Part shown: positions 13,289 through 23,689 of the stretch, piece by piece
How positions within the stretch are numbered: the stretch's first letter is position 1
How the letters are laid out: every line of letters starts with the position of its first letter
Assembly: GCA_907163375.1 (NCBI GenBank)
Contig: CAJQUW010015429.1
Coordinates: 1 to 64,000, forward strand
Source of the DNA: Prostheceraeus crozeri
Lineage: Eukaryota; Platyhelminthes; Polycladida; Euryleptidae
Length of the DNA stretch: 64,000 nt
Direction of reading: 5' to 3'
Made by a program: the position numbers and the translations under genes
The notes under the pieces: generated by a model
Database searches by the model: none
What the model was told of the DNA's origin: nothing
What the model saw: only the letters and a program-made list of their open reading frames with translations

Positions 13289-13949
13289 GCGATGTTGAGT
13301 TGACAGATGATACCGGTATACAGCAATGATATCAAAGGATGTTCCCTAATGACTTCGGTGTTGCTATGACTCGACGTTGTCCTTCAAATAGACTGTTTAC
13401 GCTGTGCTGTAGCGAGTTAGCCAAAATCCACTTCTCTACACCGTAAACCGCACTCTACCAAACCGATGAAATACTTGCAAACGAATGTTTAATTGCTTTT
13501 CATTTGGTGACGTTTATTACTGTTTGGCAGCAAAGCAACCAGACCTACCATGGTGCCTACCAGATGCTTCTCTTTCTTCTAGTCACATAAGTATGTTAAT
13601 ATAGCACACCTAACTGTAGATCAAATACTTTTCATAATATTCTACCATGAATGATGCCAAATTTCTACCAATAGAAAAATTGAAATCAATGCTATCGATA
13701 ATTGTTCATCCGATTGTCATTTGAATTCCCCATAATCGACTTCAATTTAGTCTCATTTCAAGTTTTTCTTTGTTGTCACCAGTGGTTGATTTCTCCTACC
13801 GCAGAAAGTACATGTATTGTATATTTCTGAAATTGACTTAGATAAATGAAGTTTGACAATTTTCAATGCCTTGTCATGATTTACATGGTGATTCTTCAAA
13901 GTTTGCAATGGAATGAATAAAGGCATATTTCAAATTTGATTTGTATTTT

Positions 13950-14506
13950 TTGCTCTTATCGTCTGATGAAGTTAGTATGTCCCCGTTGCCTGCACTGTAA
14001 ACAATTTTGGCGTTACTTTCATAACGGATTCGTTCCGTTATTCTAACACTCAATATTCCATTATATTACCGTTATTTATTAAGCATAACGCATAAATAAC
14101 ACCATTAAAGTCCCAGTTTTATTGCCAGTTTGTCCGCTATTGAGACATTATATATCCATTATTCTTCCATTTTAATTCATGAAATAACGCCTATTATAAC
14201 GCAGTATAACCGTTAGTATCTAACTTATAAGTGCCGTGAGAATCGCGGAACAAAAGCATTGAAAACCCGTTAAAATAACGCTTAAGTCAATACGCCAAAT
14301 GGGGCATTATTTTCAAATAATAAGCGTTATCTGATATGACCAAAATTTGACAAGCTGAACTAAAACTATATCGTGTAACTTAACAAACCCATTGGATAGA
14401 ACAAAAATAAATCAAATAATCCAATGCAACAATGTATTTTCTCGACCATCATAGTCAGTCGCCGTCCGCCGGAACTCATCTCATTTCAGCTTACACAACA
14501 GTTTCT
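13950..14506. other. AT-rich non-coding stretch between array and TIR element
   Basis: No gene seen. The sequence is rich in short words such as TAACG and CGTTA in both orientations (for example 14020-14330), which gives it a loosely palindromic texture. CACTGTAAAC occurs at about 13995, the same word that ends the element at 59200-60197, but no partner end was found. Confidence 0.5.
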
Positions 14507-15112
14507 TTACCCTAGTGATCATTTTCTATGGAAATCCCATAAAATTTCGCAGTAGAATTATCGCGCATTGTCTACTGCAAAAAGCATTAATTTTCTACTG
14601 CCAAAAAGACCTACAGACATCAATCGTCTACTGCCAAAAAGGCCTACAGACATCAATTTATAAACGCATTCAGACAAGCAACAATTTTCACGATATTTTG
14701 CGATTAATTAGGAATAATATAAATGCCGATCGAACCTCAAGCAAGCGTAATTTTAAGTCCTGTGGATACATTAAATCATCCACCAGGATTCAAAACTACC
14801 GAATTTGAGGTATTGAACAGTACCTAAAAATAATAATAAAACTCACATTATATTTTCCATTTTCTCCAATCCTCCTTCAGAGATTCAACTTGTATTATTC
14901 GATTATTTGTTCGACTGTAGCGGTGTGTGGATCGAACATTTGATTACAATATAATTTCACTTCAAATGACTTTTCAGCAATATAATCAATCACTTGTTTA
15001 ATGGTTTTCAGCGAAAGTGAAAATATATTAGGTAGTTGATTCAGAATGATGCGAATCAAAACGTGTAGATGAAGATGATGTTGAAGGTTAGGAACAGGAG
15101 GTAGTTCAATTT

Positions 15113-15365
15113 TGTGCTAAAAACAAGCTGGTCTCTCGTTTGTATTTGCCTTTTATTTGAGGTTATGTGCAAGATAGAAATCCAACAAGGTAAAACCACA
15201 GCGTTTCGTGTCAGGTGGGACCGTGCAGTAAACATTCGCACTGCATGGTTCCACCCCTTGATGTGTCTGTGACACGAAGCGCTGTGGTTTTACCTTATTG
15301 ATTTTCTATCTTGTGCATAACCTCAAAGGCAAATACAAAGGAGTGACCCGCTTGGTTTTAGTACA
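15113..15365. repeat. 253 bp near-perfect hairpin (foldback)
   Basis: The left arm (15113-15213, containing GGTAAAACCACAGCG) is matched by an inverted right arm (15270-15365, containing CGCTGTGGTTTTACC). The central part is itself inverted (GTGGGACCGTGCAGT against ACTGCATGGTTCCAC), leaving a loop of about 10 bases. The arms differ at a modest number of positions. It could be a MITE of its own nested in the larger element. Confidence 0.9.
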
Positions 15366-15968
15366 ATGTCAGGAAAAGAGAAGATCGGGAATTATTTCCA
15401 GAAAGAAAAGATGCTTCGGCGTAATCCTGAAAATGGTTGTGAAAGTGGAATTGTACGACAGAACCTCTGAATGTCCAAAACACAAATGACTGACTTGAGG
15501 CGTAGTTAAAAGTTTTGTAAATCCACAAGTATAAGACAGTAGAACGACATGCATTGACGCTGCTGGGATCTTGGCTGGGATGAATGAAACACGCACGATG
15601 CACTGAGAGGAATGACTGTGCAATTGATGACGCCTGGTTGATATAGCATACACAGTCTGTCCGCTCGCATCCTCTTTGTCATGTGACTCATGGACCGAAG
15701 GTCGTTATGAGGGCATTCATTAGTCATTAGCAGGCAGGCGATCGACGAGTTGTTTATTCCACAGTAGGGAGAGAGATGTGTGCAGAGGAAAATTGTGACG
15801 GATACCGGTATATACATTATTACGTCCTTTAGTCATCATAGTCTTGCAAATAGGGGAACAACTGATCCGCATATTGTGACCTTGAATATTCCAGCAAAGA
15901 TACATTCAAAATCAGAAAATCAGCTTTCAAATGGAGAAAAGAAAATAAAAGAAGTTGAATGGAGATAA

Positions 15969-16023
15969 GGAGAGAGAGAGAGAGAGAGTGTGTGTGTGTG
16001 TGTGTGAGAGAGAGAGAAAAAAA
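15969..16023. repeat. (AG)n(TG)n(AG)n microsatellite
   Basis: A run of AG, then TG, then AG dinucleotides ending in a short A run. Confidence 0.95.
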
Positions 16024-16034
16024 AGAGGAAGCTT

Positions 16035-16205
16035 GTTCCCCTGTGCTTCGCGCACTATGGCCCCGATCAAAAACAAACAGTTCGAGGAGACTCCGGAGTT
16101 TCCGGAGAGAGAAAGAGAGATAAGAAGAGACTAGAAGGACTTAGTTCTGTGCTTCGTGCATTGTGACACTCCATCAAAAGCGAATCATTTAGAGGAGACA
16201 AAGTA
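16035..16205. repeat. Diverged local tandem duplication
   Basis: Phrases of the type CTGTGCTTCGCGCACTATGG ... GATCAAAAAC ... GAGGAGAC (16042 on) recur as CTGTGCTTCGTGCATTGTGA ... CATCAAAAGC ... GAGGAGAC (16147 on), about 105 bp apart, separated by purine-rich DNA. Confidence 0.6.
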
Positions 16206-16806
16206 GCAAGAGAAGGGACGCGTGTATAAAACGAAATGTTCATTTTACAGGTGTAAAGCAAGTAATAAATGAATATAATACATGCACATTTATATATCAC
16301 ATTCATTTATTCATGTGATATCTAATATAATAAGTATTAAATGTGATGTAGACATAATATCAATATATATCAAATATATAAACATAACAATATATTTGAT
16401 AAAGAATTTCGTAATTGCGTATAAAATTGCATTACATGTATATATTCCTATGAATACATTAGATGGCAACAATACGAGATTTATGTACAAATATCTTTCT
16501 TTTGTATATTACAGCAAAAGAATTGTTATATTATACAAAAATGTTTGAGTTCAACGTTTTTGCAGAGGTTATGTCTGTCGTCGATAAATGTTTAGAGACA
16601 CGTGTCTCCAGCAAACATTTACAGATATATTTACCTGTCCTACAAGCATTCTATGAATGCCATGAATGCCAGTATTCTCTAGAATTGCAGTAGCCATTAT
16701 TAGCTCACACAAATGTCTCTAAAAACCATAAAAAGCTTACTGCCAAATCAAATATCTGTAGCGATTTTGAAAGGCAGTAGAAAATCGTAAAATCTCTAGA
16801 AAATGA

Positions 16807-16983
16807 TCACTCGGGTAACCCCTTCTTCTTATGAACAAAGGGCTCTTGTAATATGGTCTCCTGCAAGAGGCCGAGCATTTGTGAACAAGAAACAGGGTAC
16901 GTCAGGTTTATTAGGTAATAAATGGCCAATGCAATGGCCAAACACTCAGGCAGGTCAAAGTGCGAGAAAGACCGCGAAAATTC
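16807..16983 (-). CDS. Last exon seen of the SAMD3-like gene, ending in a transposon terminus
   Basis: 58 codons plus TGA. The likely acceptor is GGACAG before GAATTT, phase 0, with a weak pyrimidine tract. It encodes a hydrophobic stretch (CLAIALAIYYLINLTYP) that fits the C-terminal 'YYVFN..YP' block of the family, then a basic tail KKKG. The final codons (LPE and TGA) read through the inverted repeat at 16805-16818, so the present C-terminus is supplied by the inserted element. On the far side of that element (about 14506 downwards on the minus strand) a short frame reaches a stop within a few codons; whether that is the old C-terminus is a guess. Confidence 0.65.
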   Translation of the reverse strand, partial: EFSRSFSHFDLPECLAIALAIYYLINLTYPVSCSQMLGLLQETILQEPFVHKKKGLPE

Positions 16984-19900
16984 CTGTCCATTTCGTGATC
17001 GCACCTCGTATCAATTCGCTGACGCCAACATCTCTGGTCCAAACTTTGCTTTAATCGACTTCAGTTCTGTTTAAAAATTATCATCTTGCAAATAAATACA
17101 GCAGCGAGTAAGAAAACAGTACCGCCATCCGTCAAGTAAGAGGGATTTATTTTGTATGCAATTTATTCAGGAGAAACATAGAATTAACACTTATCAATAG
17201 ACAAACAGAACATCCAAAGGTACGCAGCCTTACCCCTACATATATTCTAAAAATGTGCTTTGTAACAAAATTCTATTATCTATGGGACCGAAATTAATTA
17301 CGTTTGACATGGCATTTATAATCATTCGACCATACATAACTTTGTATCATTATCAAACTCAAACTTCATTTACAAAAAGTTTCCTATAGAACATGTTCCC
17401 ATTTTGGATCAATGGCGTAATTATATAACGGGTTTGCTATTTAGGACTCATGTACACAACCACTACCGTATTTCTATCACAAGATTGTTATTATTATTTT
17501 TATGCATTTAATTACAATTAAAGATATCATTCACACAATTTTGATTAGCTAAGATGCTTTACGTCCATCAATGAACCTCAGACCACTTGTGGTTAATAGC
17601 ACAAACCTTCAATTTCGGTGATGAAAAGCATTTTCTAATAATTACGTTATCACTGATCACCTTAATATAAAAAAAATAATATTCCTACATGGAAGCTTGC
17701 ATGTGGTATCAACAAAAATGATCAGCATTAAACCACAGCTGTGCTGATACTACAAATGCAACTGTGTGATTAGAGATGTACGACGCACCAATTGGTATTA
17801 TCGCTAATCGGCTGATTACTGGTCATTCATCTAAAATCGACGCTATCGATGTTCTGAAATTACTTATTTAATGGCAGTACAGACCCGAGCATATGTTCTT
17901 GCGCCTTACATTAACGAAATTACTCGTAGATAGGTAGATTTTTGCATGTATACAGATTCTTTAAAAACAGAACTTGTAGAATGTCATTTCAGAATACTTA
18001 TAAATTACTTATGAAACGGAAACAAAACAACTTAAGCTTATAATTTTAATATTCTTAAAACTGTATTTTCAGAAGTCTGTCTTCCATATGTTTTTGCGCC
18101 TTTTGATAACAGAGCTCATTTGAAGCAAACAAACGAAATCTTTGTTGAAAAAATACTCGTAATAGTCAAACTAGTTATGTAGGAATGTCCTAAGCAACTC
18201 AATACTTCGTGTGAAGTCAACAGGCTGCCAAACATGGATCTAATTTCCCATCTACGTAGGATCAAATCATAGAAGACGATATCCAAAGGTACGGTATCTG
18301 GAGATCTTCAGTTATGGTAGAATTTCTTTGGACTATATTTTTCCTTCAAAATCTCCCTAATGTCCTGAATAGCGGATAAATTGGGTGTTGAGTTGGTTGT
18401 GGCTGAAAAATCGAGCTAAGTTTTCTTGCCAAAATTCATTTTTCATGCAAAGTGGTACACCCGATGTCCACCTATTTGTAAATGTGCATCCTTTATATGA
18501 TGTATGGGGTAGAACTACACTCAACGCTCAGACGAATTCACAAAAATGTGTGAAACATGTATCTTCTGAATATACATGTATATCAAATTTAGCTCTGACT
18601 TATCATACAAGAAGTCTGGTAACTGTCTTCTTCCAAATCCCATTTCTGATAATTGGGAAAATGAACTGTTTCTTGGATTAGATGGATGTCAATCTCAAAA
18701 TGTATGCACCAACAGATGCGATAATCAACACCATGTATAATTTACTGTCCGAAAGAGCGTCGTTCTGTCAATACTTCTCTTATGATATCCATTATTGCTG
18801 AAAGCGCAAAACCATATGGACGACCGATTTTTGAAAATATTTATGCTTTTAGAATGTTTTGATCATAAGCATAAATCGTTTTCTGTCTGTTTCGTTGTCA
18901 AAAGCATTCTACTAGTCCTATTTAAAAGAATCTGTATACATACGATGATGAACCAGTAATCTACCGAATTGATTTCGTAAATGTAAGGCGCAAGAACATA
19001 TGGTCGCGTCTGTATAGTACACCGACAAATAAGCAAGACAAATCCTGAATGTTTCATGAAGTGCTGTGATAAGTTCAGTCCTATGTAAAGTGAATCAATC
19101 TTGAATTTTGATAAACAGCTATTGATTAGATTCTAGTAGGCTACTAGAAGTATTACTGATTACTAGCAAGAGAATATTCCTGACACGCATGAAGCAAAAC
19201 GTTGATAGCATAATTAGTTACTTTTATGCCTCTATACGAAAGTTGATGAATAGGTTAATGCTCAAACCTGGGATTCGAACACAGGAAGGAATCCTATTAT
19301 ACAACAACGCCATCAAGAGGCCAGTAATAACTAATCAGCTACAAATCGAATAATTGAATGTCTCAGTCAATCAGAAGCGAGATCGTGACATAGCTCAGGA
19401 ATTTTAGAGGGGCACGAAAAGTAAAGGTCAACGATTCCTCTAAAGTGGGAACTGGATTCCTGTTTGAAATTTCGGTAACACAACCAAGTTGCTTATTTTA
19501 GTCCTCTCAAGCATGCTAAGCTTTACAGACTATGCCTATGCGAAATCAAGTCTAATTAATTTGTTCTAAACTGAAAATCGGGAAATATATCTTTCCGCTT
19601 GAAAATTAAGACAAAAAACCACAATCAATGTTAATTTAACATTTTTTCTCGACGTTTCGAACGTCCTCTGCGTTCATACTCTTTCTCTTGAGAATGAACG
19701 CAAAGGACGTTCAATTCAAGGAGTAATAAAGTTCAATTAACAGCGATTATGGCTTTTTCCTTTAAATGGTTTATAATCAATAATGGTCAGTAATAACAAG
19801 TGGTCAGATGTAAATTCATTCATTCTTACCGAAACTCTGGTGAGGAATTGCGAAACCCGAGAGTGCGAAACATGCTCCTGAATCGACTCGATATCTTCCA

Positions 19901-22430
19901 TGGTATGTAGATTATTCCTTTTCAAGAAATCCTCAGCGTTTGCGAGTATGTTCTTGTGCTTCGGGTACGAATGAGTTCTTCGAAGATCAATGTTGGAGAA
20001 AATGAGAGTCTTACGGGTATAGCATCATGAAAAGCACCGTCGAACAAATTTCTGTTCAATATTTGTAAATGCTTGATGTCAGGTTTTGCCTTTGAAAGTT
20101 CCTCCTGAAAGAATGAAATGATATATTGCATTTATACAATATGCACAAGAGAAAGATTTAGAAGACAAGAATAGGGGAGGCTGGGGTGACTTGGCAGTCT
20201 TTTCTTCAAATGCCCGTCCCGGCCAAACGACTAAATATTACAGAATTTCTTTAGTGCGAGTTGACGGAGAGGAGTATTAGGAACATTTTTGCTTCAGATA
20301 GTTTTGTCGTAAATCATTGTCTTGTCCTCGAAAAATTCAATTACAAAAAAAGTTGTTAAAAAACTGCCAAGTCACCCCACTATTGGGGTGACTTGGCAGT
20401 AGGGTTGGGGTGAGTTGGCAGTATCATAAAACATTAACAAAGCTTTGGTATTATACTGATCTAGGCTTGCATTATCATTCCTGCTACAAACACCGCCAAA
20501 TTAGTTGCAAAACACAATCTTGGCAATTCATATAAATTGCGATAATTCATGTTGCAACGAATCAACAAATAAGGGTTGGTTTGACGTACCTAGATGTTTA
20601 TGAGTCATTTTCCAATGCATAGGCTAGGTGTTAAGATGTGAACTTGTATTAAATGGTGAGTCACTAACACATCACTACCATCAGTTGCGATATGTTGCAG
20701 ACTACAAGAGTCAATCAACTACTAAAGACACAAAACATTATGCTGCCATGTCACCCGAACCTAAGTAGGCCTACGGTTAAATCCTCAGCTCCGGCTAGAA
20801 TGTTTTACACTATCAGGGGTCATTTATTCTGACCTAATTATAATCTCTTCAACATAGAATTATCTGGAATCTATCACAAAGCGCGGTGGCTTAGCGAATT
20901 ACGTATTATCAAAAGTTATATTTTTACATTTTAAGTAGGCCAATAGGCCTGATTTTTTGCTTTGAAAAAGTAGAAGTCCGAAGCAATCTTTCTCTACAGT
21001 ACTATCATTTCAGAGCTACTTTAAAAAGTAATAGGGTTTTCGAATTGTGAAGCATATTATTTGCAATACCAATACTGCCAAATCACCCCAACCCCAGTAA
21101 GGTAAGAAAATGAGCTCAATTACAATGTTAATATGATCTGAATGTTTTTATACTGTAGGAGTTCATGCACTATGACCTAAGTAAAATATCTTTAATAATG
21201 GTTTATGTCAAGTCTATCACAAGAACGATAGTGTCCCAAAAGTTGCGTATTTCCGAAAGGTTCGATTTTTGCAAGTAAAGTAGTTTTTTGCTCCTAAAAA
21301 AAGTGCAAGTACAAATAATCCGCAGGTATCTTGCTCCAGCATCTTTTTTTTAAAGCTACTTCAAAATGTATATTTCGGATTTTTGATTTGTGAAACCTAT
21401 AAAGTGCAAGACCCCCACTGCCAAGTCACTCCAGCTTCCCCTACATGTAAGTGATAGGCTTAACGATGGGGCTAAAGTAATGTGGACCCGCCATGTAAAA
21501 TAGAAAATAACACCTAGTTAAGTTGTGTGGACCCGTTTTCACACACCCATTGTACACAATGGCATTCAACTTTCTCGTCCACACTTTTCAACTAAGTGTA
21601 ATTTTTTAAGTCCACACTTCTTAACAATAGCCAACGATGAAATCGTACAAAAAACGCAGAGACCTAGTATGTAATACAATCCCGTTTATAACGTGCTCGT
21701 TGCCTATTTCTTCACAATTTGAAGGTATTCACGTCCGAGAACGAAACTGAAACGATGTCTACGTGATTCGTGTAGGCCTACATATATTTAAAGGTCCACG
21801 ACTAATGCAGGCCTTGAAGACCACTTAGTTTTTCGCCAATATATACGCGCTGTACTGAATATTTCAGTTTTATGATGTATTGTACATGTAGGAAATATAC
21901 AAAATATAGTCGTGGAAAATTGCATTTGACTCAAATTTTACCTTTGCGTCCTTTAAAAGCTCATCTCTTAATAGCACTGTCTCGGCCCCAGCAGTAGTCT
22001 GCACAACGGTGTTTCTTTTTTGACCGTAAGGAGATAACCTGACTTTGAACCCATGCAACTTTGTGAACCACCTTTGTCTGACGGAGTTCGAAACGTTAAG
22101 AAGCACATCTCCCTAAAATGAAGATCACAAATTAGATGCTGACAATCAACATTAAAACCATCATTTTACGAAGGAACTTACGAAAGATCCAGGGAAATTC
22201 GGATATTTCGCATACAGTGAGGATTTCAGACGACTATAAAACTCTCGATTACCCAGTTGATCTCTTGACTCTGGTAGTGAATCCATGCAGAAGTTAATAA
22301 GGGCAGTTTTCATTTCCTTCCGCGAAAAGCTATCGTCCTTCCGCTCACTTCGCATGTAGGATTTCGCTAAACCGGAAATGCTGTTATCAAATCTTTCCGT
22401 CATATCGTCGCCGAAAGGAACCTTGGAGAT
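16807..22430 (-). CDS. Spliced host-type gene, 'SAMD3-like' uncharacterised family (five exons seen)
   Basis: Five minus-strand exons are supported by consensus splice sites: 22182-22430, 21942-22112, 20015-20104, 19830-19931 and 16807-16983. All have lengths divisible by three and all junctions fall in phase 0, which is very unlikely by chance. The order of conserved-looking blocks (LYAKYPNFPGSF, then ELSKAKPDIKHL, then LAIYYLINLTYP) follows uncharacterised animal proteins often named 'sterile alpha motif domain-containing protein 3-like'. That assignment rests on remembered family shape, not a search. No SAM domain is visible and no biochemical role can be given. The 5' end is not found; exon 1 opens with an acceptor, so more exons lie upstream. 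The introns are filled with mobile elements. The stop codon of the last exon lies inside the end of a TIR element. Confidence 0.7.
16984..17876. other. Intron sequence, part 1
   Basis: AT-rich DNA between the last exon and the foldback element. No coding block, RNA gene or repeat recognised. Confidence 0.5.
17877..19020. mobile_element. Foldback/TIR element, ~1.1 kb
   Basis: CATATGTTCTTGCGCCTTAC at about 17891 and its neighbours recur inverted at about 18980-19005; the match spreads, with gaps, over roughly 110 bases in each arm (17877-17985 against 18905-19020). A partial extra copy (CATATGTTTTTGCGCCTTTT) lies near 18086. No transposase seen. It sits in the intron between exons 4 and 5. Confidence 0.65.
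19250..19325 (-). repeat. tRNA-like sequence (SINE head or tRNA pseudogene)
   Basis: On the minus strand, GTTCGAATCCC fits an RNA polymerase III B box and sits in a stem-loop like a T arm with one mismatch. About 45 bases upstream TGGCCTCTTGATGG loosely fits an A box. A clean anticodon arm and acceptor stem were not found, so it is not called as a tRNA gene. It lies in an intron. Confidence 0.35.
19661..19713. repeat. Short hairpin
   Basis: GAACGTCCTCTGCGTTCAT pairs with ATGAACGCAAAGGACGTTC across a ~15-base loop. The preceding CTCGACGTTTCGAACGTCC resembles words common near Penelope-like element ends in invertebrates, but no element was traced. Confidence 0.6.
19830..19931 (-). CDS. Exon 4 of the SAMD3-like gene
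   Basis: 34 codons if the acceptor is GCTGAG before GATTTC; two nearby AAG acceptors upstream would keep the same frame, so the start is uncertain by a few codons. The donor GTAAGA after TCG is clear. It encodes DFLKRNNLHTMEDIESIQEH. The intron before it is very short (~83 bp). Confidence 0.6.
20015..20104 (-). CDS. Exon 3 of the SAMD3-like gene
   Basis: 30 codons. The acceptor TTCATTCTTTCAG is strong; the donor after CCC is GTAAGA. It encodes EELSKAKPDIKHLQILNRNL, a block like the 'E..K.KPD...V..LM..TF' segment of the family. The preceding intron (20105-21941) holds the whole dimeric TIR element at 20172-21443. Confidence 0.72.
20172..21443. mobile_element. Dimeric non-autonomous TIR element in an intron
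   Basis: The left end TAGGGGAGGCTGGGGTGACT matches the inverted right end ending in CCCCTA at 21443. The same core (ACTGCCAAGTCACCCCA or its complement) occurs again back to back at 20363-20400, near 20405-20422, and at 21073-21090. The segments about 20810-21090 and 21160-21440 are diverged direct repeats of each other (shared order CTATCACA, TTTTTTGCT, AGCTACTT, TTGTGAA). The element is therefore composite. It lies entirely between exons 2 and 3. Confidence 0.75.
21942..22112 (-). CDS. Exon 2 of the SAMD3-like gene
   Basis: 57 codons. The acceptor is TTCATTTTAG before GGAGAT; the donor is GTAAAA after AAG. It contains WFTKLHGFKVRLSP, placed where related proteins have a W...K..N/GF.R segment after the KYP motif. 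Phase 0 at both sides; the intron upstream is only ~70 bp. Confidence 0.72.
22182..22430 (-). CDS. Exon 1 seen of the SAMD3-like gene
   Basis: 83 codons. The acceptor on the minus strand is a pyrimidine-rich stretch ending TTTGCAG before ATC; the donor after TTC is GTAAGT, a perfect consensus. It encodes a charged helical-looking segment (RKEMKTALINF) and a KYP motif near its end. Phase 0 at both sides. Confidence 0.75.
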
Positions 22431-23137
22431 CTGCAAATATGATACGAATAGAATTTCAATATAGTAGCACATACATGAAGCAAACTATAAGATAGATACA
22501 CAAAAGCATTGAATCTATTACAGGCCTACACGTCTTTTTGCAATTGTCTGCAATAACGTGCGGAGTTTATACGAGTATGTTGTTATAAAGTATGTTTCAG
22601 CGGTCGTGTATCAACGGACAGTACTACGTCCAACACCAAAAAAATCTATTGCAAAGACATGTATTATTCTCAAAGATGAAGAATGTAACCCAATCCTGTG
22701 TTTATCTATCAATAATTACAAATATAGACTAGAATAGGCAACTTTCTACAGGTGTTCCATAAAAGCATTTGTTAGTGTCTACTGGAACTGTAACGGAAAA
22801 ATGATGAGGTATTGTGGTGCTTAATGTTCGTCCAAGAACATAAATCAACATAATATTCTATAAGCATAAGCTTCCAATTGACGTTTTACTCAAATCAACA
22901 ATTGGAGCTCCCGATCTAATGATATGTTTCTTCTCAAGTGTTGTCTCATTTATTCATTTGTCATAGCTGAATGCCACAGTACGTGTACATTGTACATTGA
23001 TGATTTAAGAGCTAATCATATGTCCGTTTCTGTTTTACTTTGCCACGCTCACCTTCGAACTAAGGGTGAGATCACGCCACGCCGAAATTTCCGGAAAATT
23101 TTGATCTAGGCCGATCCTACCTTAAAGTCAATGTTAA
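22431..23137. other. Intron-like non-coding stretch
   Basis: AT-rich; no exon, RNA gene or repeat recognised. It begins with the acceptor of exon 1 on the minus strand. Confidence 0.45.
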
Positions 23138-23400
23138 CCCATTAATGCCCGAATTATTTTACATCACAGAAATATAATATATTTTGTGTTACGCATCCTT
23201 AGGGGTTACTTTGCGCATTTATGATTGAAATTATGCCGGTGCTTCTTTAGTTTTACATCTGCAGCCTGTGACCACATGGTCACGCTAAGACTTACAGGGT
23301 ACATGGTGTGACCATATGGTCACGCTAGGACTTACGAGGTACATATTACTTTTGAATATGGCAAGTGATTAACAATATGGTCACGCTAGGACTTAATGGG
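23138..23400. mobile_element. 263 bp TTAA-flanked MITE (piggyBac-like)
   Basis: Direct TTAA at 23134-23137 and 23401-23404 flank ends CCCATTAATGCC and CTTAATGGG. TTAA duplication and CCC/GGG ends are piggyBac hallmarks. Inside are three spaced copies of ATGGTCACGCTA-like words (near 23276, 23318 and 23379), possible transposase-binding or simple duplicated sites. Confidence 0.7.
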
Positions 23401-23689
23401 TTAACATGTTCGTGGTGAATGAAAGGATACATAACATTGAAAGCCTATATGCGATCGTTCTAGTAAGTCTTGTGCACTCGAATGTACATATACTAGCATA
23501 TATAAATGTGTTCTCTTAAAGATGCCACCAAAACTTGGATACAATTCATCTTTAGGCGATTAAAGTCTAAAAGTCTCAGGGGTCAGCGTGGTAGATTCGG
23601 ATATCAGGCTCTTTTGAAAAAAATCTCAATCATACGAAGTTGAATACCTAGATATAGGCTACCTATGTATATATATATTATTCATTTGT

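Larger units (their letters stand above)
1..13949. repeat. Tandem array of four ~3.5 kb piggyBac-derived units
   Basis: The phrase CAATGTTGTTCTGAAAG recurs at 1, 3545, 7063 and 10574, giving unit lengths of about 3544, 3518 and 3511 bp. The fourth unit stops matching at about 13949, roughly 0.15 kb short of full length. Copies differ by scattered substitutions and small indels, so amplification is recent. Each unit has a ~1 kb stretch between piggyBac-like terminal repeats, then a ~2.5 kb spacer with a broken piggyBac transposase on the minus strand. The array probably continues left of the window. Confidence 0.95.
10574..13949 (+). repeat. Array unit 4, truncated at its right edge
   Basis: Matches the other units until a T-run at about 13945-13949, then passes abruptly into unrelated AT-rich DNA. 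The last ~0.15 kb of the unit, including the junction seen between other units, is missing. It carries more private substitutions than units 2 and 3, as is common at an array edge. Confidence 0.9.
14507..16818. mobile_element. 2.3 kb TIR element of unknown superfamily
   Basis: Left end TTACCCTAGTGATCATTTTC (14507 on) and the reverse complement of the right end (16818 back), TTACCCGAGTGATCATTTTC, match with one difference over 22 bases. Subterminal ACTGCC-containing words recur on both sides (14577-14660, and 16740-16785 inverted). No transposase is recognised inside, so it is non-autonomous. It contains a long hairpin (15113-15365), a microsatellite and local duplications. Target-site duplication is unclear. 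Confidence 0.65.

Noticed and set aside
13995-14005. CACTGTAAAC, same word as the end of the 59200-60197 element
   Set aside because: No inverted partner or shared internal sequence was found nearby; a ten-base match alone is not enough.
15056-15905. Several overlapping minus-strand frames around the hairpin
   Set aside because: They overlap each other in different frames, cross the inverted repeat and show no domain; they look accidental.
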